A stretch of 64,000 bases of DNA, from the NCBI GenBank assembly GCA_900073065.1, contig FJOG01000023.1, forward strand, positions 190,179 through 254,178, in the 5' to 3' direction. The translations under genes and the position numbers were made by a program. The DNA is from Phialocephala subalpina. Its lineage: Eukaryota; Ascomycota; Leotiomycetes; Helotiales; Mollisiaceae. Of the stretch, positions 58,354-64,000 are shown in pieces. The notes under the pieces were generated by a model that worked only from the letters and a program-made list of their open reading frames with translations, made no database searches and had not been told where the DNA came from. The stretch's first letter is position 1, and each line of letters opens with the position of its first letter.

Positions 58354-58534
58354 GTCTGCTCTTACTCAAGATCGATACCTGTTGGTGCTAAGCCGTTTGA
58401 CGAGACCGGATTACGACCCGGCAATAGCTGCTGCTGAACATCTTGAGCTATTCGACGACGACTTGACTGTAAACAGAAAGACGGTACAGCTTCACTATCA
58501 GATCCTCATGAACATGATACCAAATACTTTGTGA
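58354..58534 (+). other. Possible exon fragment, unknown function
   Basis: Following the acceptor-like CTTGCTAG, a frame reads TQDRYLLVLSRLTRPDYDPA, then AAEHLELFDDDLTVNRKTV and QLHYQILMNMIPNTL to a TGA near 58532-58534. Composition is protein-like. No upstream exon or domain identified. Confidence 0.22.
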
Positions 58535-58882
58535 TCTTGTGATAGCAGATCCATCATTTTGGGTCTGATCATGAAGACTTTCATGATTGATGATCACAGA
58601 ACTTTCGAAGAATGCAAAAAAAAGGAACCCCAAAGGATTGTGGGGGAGACGATCATTAACATATAAAGTAAGTGCTGTACGAGAAAAAACGCAGTTGGAG
58701 CCGGCATAGGGTGAGTAGGCAGCGGCACAGGACTTGACGGTTTGTCTGGCAAGACATTTAGCTTCTATGGATCTGCCTCTCTGCTGGGGAGGGCTACTGG
58801 GTTACCTGTAAAAGAAGCTCGCTTCGAGGGTCGTTACCACTGAGCCACAGCTTTCTTCCGAGTGCCGGGAAGCTTTAATTTT

Positions 58883-58901
58883 AGTGAGTCTTCGGCTCAC
58901 T
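58883..58901 (+). other. Hairpin with UUCG-type tetraloop
   Basis: AGTGAG, T, CTTCGG, CTCACT forms a 6-bp stem plus a C(UUCG)G cap with one bulged T. No downstream T run or other RNA-gene signal accompanies it. Confidence 0.3.
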
Positions 58902-61900
58902 GGATAAGTGTTCCATGCCAACCATCTGAATTATGTCGTAACTGGTAAACCTGGTTGGGACGTAATGGCAACGATCGACGTCAGACTAACATACCCAGCT
59001 GGGACCGTGTGTATCAAGTAGTCGGGAGGATGACAGTAGCTGTGGCTAGAATGCCAGGACTGTCGAGACGGGCCCCGAACGACAGTTTCTAGTGCTGAGC
59101 TTAATTCCAGTAATTCAGCTGCCAACGTTGGGTTTTCACCGTAGGTGATTTGAGTTCTTGAACTCTATCGGAGTTACTTCCAAAGCGAGTTACGATCGCG
59201 GGGATCCACTCATTCAGGTTGAACTTCCTAGTGTTGGTTTGCTGGTCCGCGAATTCTTATTTTCACGAACCGGCAGCGGCAGTGGAAAATAGGAATAAAT
59301 GGAAGGAAAATAGGGGGATATCTTCGTCAAGGGCCAGAACTCGAAGATCGGTCACACAGACCGAGGTGCACAGGTGACATAGCGTCATAGGCGAACCCAA
59401 CTATTGGAATATCATCGACGAGGTTATTGAAAATATAATGAGGCATGACATCGTACAGTGTAAGGCTAGCCTTCTTGATGAGGTTGGGAAATTGCGTTTT
59501 TCTGTAAAAGCAGATGGTGCGAGAGTCTATTGATCCTCGCACTGTTTGGCAGCTGTCACGAGAAGTCGAAGGCGCAATCCTTTCTTGCCGGACTGGTGGC
59601 CCGTGAGAGGGTGCATGAATTGCCAGTAGCGTCTGCCTGGCAGATGCACATCATCGAGACGAAGGGTTTTTGGTGTTGCCCAACGTGTTGGTATTGGCGG
59701 GAGGGCTACGAAGCGTTTCCTTCAATTGGTTAGAGTGTATGGTAGGCGGTAATGTCCGTCTTGCTGGAATTCGTAAGCTCGAGACTTAGACCCGAACAAA
59801 TAGTCAAGATCGCGCTCGGAATACTACGTACGTCCGTAGTCTGCTTCTGGATTAGCTGCATCGGCACTGATGGGTTTTGGCGGCTATGGTGCATTGACTT
59901 TTCCTCGGTTATGTGCCTGAGGGGGGGCGGTGAGGATAGTCAGGCAAGCAGCCATGAGATCACCCGCATTGCGGGGATAGCAGAGCATCTAGACTTGTCA
60001 ACTGTCTTAGGCAGCTTGAAAATTGCAAGTACGTACTCGGTACGAGGGCGCAGGGAAATATCAACCAGACGGATGTTTTGATCGTGAAATCTATCCGGAT
60101 ATCGGATCGTCATATGCATCAAGGGTTCGAGATCGAGTTTTCGGAAGAATGGAAATAATGGAGAGCTTCCCTATGGACAAAATTCGCTGGTACACTGCCA
60201 AAGCAATATATTTTGTCTCCGTAGTTCGATTCACCTATATTGCAGTCTTATGAACGACAATGTATGCAAAAGAATTTAGGCTCGGCAATTGCTCCGCATA
60301 GCACCTTAGTACTCATGTACATGAATGACTCGATCAGCCAACGGTGGATGCATGATGCAGAAGAAGCAGGAGCTCGGATTGTGGAAATCCTAGATCGCGG
60401 AAGACCATAATGCTCTTATTTATTCATCCTCATGCTCGTCGCCCAAAATGGCAGCGTTTAGTTTAGATCCTGCGGAAAACCTCAATTTCAAGTCAGCATC
60501 ACCGACAAAAGATGACGCTTGAAGACACTGGAGATCAAGTCGGAATCCAGCCTTCTTTGCCGACAGATGGTGCTAGCCCGCGGGACGAAATGGAAGGAGC
60601 AAGACGGAAATTGAACAAGCATAACGCGGAGAAACCCTGAATCTATTGATGTTGATGCTGTGTTAGCATCGCGATCTAAACAGATACGTGGCAGAGCATT
60701 GACCCCTATGACATGTGTCCTGTCTAGAAATTCTCAAAAGGATTTAGCTGATGCTCTCTCTCTGGACCACTTAGTCCCAATGCTCAGGCGGATTCAAGCT
60801 TAGCCTCATTGACCCATAATGTAGAGGACCACGAGGCTGATGAAGATGGTACTGCAAGGCTGCGCCATTGTCCAAGCCACGTCCACGGCATTGAAGCCCA
60901 AAGGTACGCGGGAAGATTGCCGTGATTGCGATGCCATCTTAGCACCGATCATATTCCCATGATCGTCCGCGAAATAAGGATAAGGTAGAAGGAAGGCTGA
61001 GATCGGCGCGCAATAGCGTGGCCTTGCTATCGATTCTGTAATCGATAGTACAAACGGTCGTCAGTGATCTTTCCCCTCCAAAACACGAGACACGTGTAAT
61101 CAAATAAATTTCGCTGGCGCGCAGCGCGCTCAATCTCGTGTTTGAAGGAAGAAGAGTTAGAGTTAGCACAACTCGGATGTGCTGCCGAGAAGACGGACAC
61201 TCTGTCCATATCCAGTCTGCAAAGAGCATGAATCACCTTACCTGAAGCAAAACATGAAATTAAACATCCTGTCCTGGCTAGCTAGCGGTGAGGTTCGGTG
61301 CGGCGCTTTGAACATGTTCTTAGGCCATCCAATATTGTCAAGGGCCGTGCAATATAGACATGGACTCAGTCGCCGGACACGACCTGCCAAGCACTAGCTC
61401 TTGGATGATCGCCAACCGCAACCAGGTCCCCTTCGCTACCATCAGCCCTTTTGCAGGATCGACGCTGCCGTGGTGCTCGAGGCGTGCGCTTTGTGCGATC
61501 CAGAATGTCGGATAATATTATGATTCCGGGTGAAGCGAATATTGGAGGGGCTTCTGCGACGTCGCGTGTGGTGGTGAACGGGTCGTCGTTTGGCGAGGAA
61601 GAAGGTCGGTCGCCGGAGGAAACACCGGATGACAACAACTTGGTCGAGATGGGATAGAGTTTGATTAAAACAGCTGTGCAATGCCAGATCGCGAAAATTT
61701 TATTGCATCAAGTTGCGCACAGAGTCTCGGGCTCGATTCGGAAAATATGCCCAAACTTGACTGCGGAGAGGCTCGTGTCAAGAATATATCTCCGTCTGAA
61801 ATGAGCAAGTTCATGCCTTCCATCTGTGAGGCATCGCGCACCGCTTGTTTTGCAACACCCTCATTCATGCCCCCCGCACTCTGCTAATTCCGTCCTCGTC

Positions 61901-61922
61901 CCGAATGCTGCTGCTGAAAAAT

Positions 61923-61950
61923 GGGATGGGATGAGATGAGATGAGATGAA
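61923..61950 (+). repeat. GATGA/GATGG microsatellite
   Basis: Five to six tandem pentamers, GGATGGGATGAGATGAGATG and onward. Confidence 0.75.
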
Positions 61951-64000
61951 TCTTGCCTTGTTTGACTCGTTCGAACGAGTACGAGTTAGAGAAAGCAGCC
62001 AGGATGACTAGGCTCAAGTTGATAGCCATGTCGTACGCCGTCGTTGTCGCTGGCTCTTGCCTGTTCCGCTCCCAGCGACATTGTCAATTTCCATGGAGGT
62101 TTGAGATTAACGACAATGTCCCACTTTGGATCGAAGCCTCGGGATTTGGGGATAGGAAGAACCACATGTGACACGCTAGAGCCGACGTGCTCTTACCGTA
62201 CTGCGACTGAAGAGTTTTATTACGAGGCTTCATTTCAACCAGCAATGCTGCACAGCTTGCAACGGCCTTCGTGTACACGCTGTACGTATGTACGTACTTC
62301 GTAGTCCTGCCTAGCGGGGTTCTCCTTTCCTAAGCGAGCAAAAATGACACGGACTTGGCAACAGGCCACGACGTTGGGAACTTGGGTGCTGCTTGTGTCA
62401 GTGATTTGAAATTATTAGATTAAATAGATTGAAGCTCGCCGTGATGACGGCGTCTCTGGTCATCGTTGATCTGGAAAGGAAGGTTACGGGCGCTGTCATT
62501 TCACGCGTGCATCTGCCCCTGTGGGATGATGCTTGGTAATGGGGAGACGAACGGGAGCACGGATCGCAATCAAGTCCATTCCCAGCTCCCGCAAGAACGC
62601 GCCTGTGCAGAGGCTTGTTGTATGAGAGAGGCATGGTGGATCTGAAGATTAGATGAGATCTGAAGATAAGAGAAACCTTTGAGGAGAAGACCCGACGGTT
62701 AGCGAGGGATGATGCCACTGCCACGAGGCAATGTATCAGGGCTCCGGACCCTCACCAGACATGCATAATAAACGAAGCCGAACCTGGAGCTGGTCATCTA
62801 TATTATGATTGTCATATTGCACCAGGTCTAGTAGGGCCATCAAACGCATCATGATCCATGGAATCGATAGCGTCCAATAACCCACCCCTTCACCTCTGCC
62901 AGCCTTCTAATGGCGGGAAATTGTTCAGGATGAGCGCTCGAGCCAGCCTCGGGGACGTCTCCTTGTTCGTGACTGCTGGCTTGTTCCCCTTTGAGATCCC
63001 AATCCATACTCCCATGTGCTGGAAATGGCAAGGAACAACGTTGATACCAGGGCAATTTTTTTCTTCGCTTGCTTCCGAGGCATCGTGACGTCCGTGAACT
63101 GGCCGCATCCAGAGGCGTGGGCGCTTCTTTTCTTTTCCGGTTTTACATTGCAGTACGAAAATCCGAGATTTCTTCGAAAGAAGAACCTGCTCCGAGGCTC
63201 GTATCCTTCGTTGTTTGGGACATTGTGACTTTCGTTTTTTGGAACAGCTAAGCAAGCATAACGGAAAGTGTCGTGTGCTTGCTGGGACCAATCTGCGGCT
63301 GCTCGAGATGCACCAGCGGACGCAGCCTCACGAGCCATCCAATAGCCGGACAAGTGATAATCCAGGGACGCATAGAATAAAACCCCGCCTCAAGGACACA
63401 GATATCGCGAGGCAAGGTAACATCCAAATAAAGCGGTTGTCATCCGCAATCCTGACGTGCTGACTCGCCTGCCCACTGAGTGCATGAAAAAGTCCAAGCT
63501 CGCAAACTTTGGTGTTCCCAGATCTTGTTTCTGTTGGTCGGAAGAGGCATGGCACGCATGATGAGGCTACCAAAATAAGCCACTGTTCCTGGTGTATAAT
63601 AGTGCGACTATCAAGTAGTTGTGGGCTCTTGGATGTTGAGGCTGACCTAAGGGTTCATCTCATCGGACTATCCCCCGCTCGGTATTGTGAATTGAGGCCA
63701 GTTATGCTTCAAAAACGAGTGAAATTAGACGAACTATTGACAGGGCTATTGGGAGGTATTGCGTGGAGCCGTTTTTATGCTTTTCTGGAGGCGCCGATCG
63801 TGATGTTACTCTACAAAGTACAGCAGGACGGCGATGCTGTTCATCGGTGCGCTGAAGACGACTGCTGAAGCTTTACCCGAGAACAGCCAGATTGCCCAAG
63901 GCTTGAGCGCCGTCCGCTCCGGCGTGATCTTCCGCTCAAACGTCGTCCGAAGTATTTCACACAGGAGTTTTGGCTTTTGCTCCCTCCCCCTGCGTGCGCC

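Larger units (their letters stand above)
58535..64000. other. 5.5-kb gene-poor right edge
   Basis: Frames up to about 142 codons occur on both strands without any domain, signal peptide pattern or coherent splice structure that I recognise. Only a GATGA/GATGG microsatellite and a UUCG-type hairpin are listed within it. It may include untranslated or non-coding transcripts, degraded repeats, or a gene running off the right edge. Confidence 0.4.

Noticed and set aside
58780..58870. tRNA-like text on the minus strand (TGGCTCAGTGGTAACGA)
   Set aside because: It resembles an A box, but no B box (GGTTCRANNCC) or acceptor stem can be formed at the right distance.
1..64000. CRISPR arrays, rRNA genes and bacterial-type operons
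   Set aside because: None seen; the repeats found are too degenerate and long-period for CRISPR, and the gene structure is eukaryotic.

Overview
The window is nuclear DNA from a filamentous ascomycete (Pezizomycotina). Genes carry short introns of about 45-145 bp with GTRNGY donors, CTAAC-type branch points and YAG acceptors. Coding strands alternate, there are no operons, and Zn2Cys6, CYSTM, PhyH and Rds1-like families are present. The cytochrome P450 reductase, PAG1 and proteasome proteins look most like Leotiomycetes; that placement is an impression from sequence style, not a computed phylogeny.

Left third (1-16.7 kb), accessory in character: a conserved secreted protein of unknown function with a Gly/Pro-rich insert (653-2281); two broken neighbours, a Zn2Cys6 regulator (2795-4521) and a phytanoyl-CoA-dioxygenase-like gene (4632-5600); a secreted ferritin-like Rds1-type protein (7208-8359); an aldo/keto reductase with a perfect palindrome in its promoter (9183-10277); an AT-rich island (11.5-11.96 kb); a large unknown protein cut by a 314-N assembly gap (12676-15236); and a small three-exon CYSTM stress peptide (16272-16672).

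Centre (17-54.6 kb), mostly housekeeping: PAG1/TAO3/MOR2 morphogenesis scaffold (17049 to about 24783, minus), NADPH-cytochrome P450 reductase (26366-28701), a two-RRM RNA-binding protein with leader introns (33689-35763), RIO2 kinase (36431-37669, minus) divergent from proteasome subunit RPN1 (38014-40903), MLH1 (41250-43527, minus) divergent from a radical SAM protein (43844-45048), a ten-exon secreted GMC oxidoreductase with a long Ser/Thr-rich tail (45871-49047), and a peroxisomal-type Lon protease ending in SQL (51191-54590). These genes are intact, with splice phases that add up exactly, so the frameshifts in the two left-end pseudogenes are unlikely to reflect generally poor sequence.

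The right end (54.6-64 kb) and a 5-kb block at 28.7-33.7 kb hold no gene I can defend. Each contains a degenerate non-coding repeat array: units of about 100-142 bp with a GAGC-N8-GCTC hairpin at 29.7-30.5 kb (with a lone copy at 29.3 kb), and longer units with a TGAACY-N14-RGTTCA hairpin at 56.2-56.85 kb. These arrays are the most novel-looking signals in the window. Two introns with GC-AG borders are required to keep conserved domains in frame.
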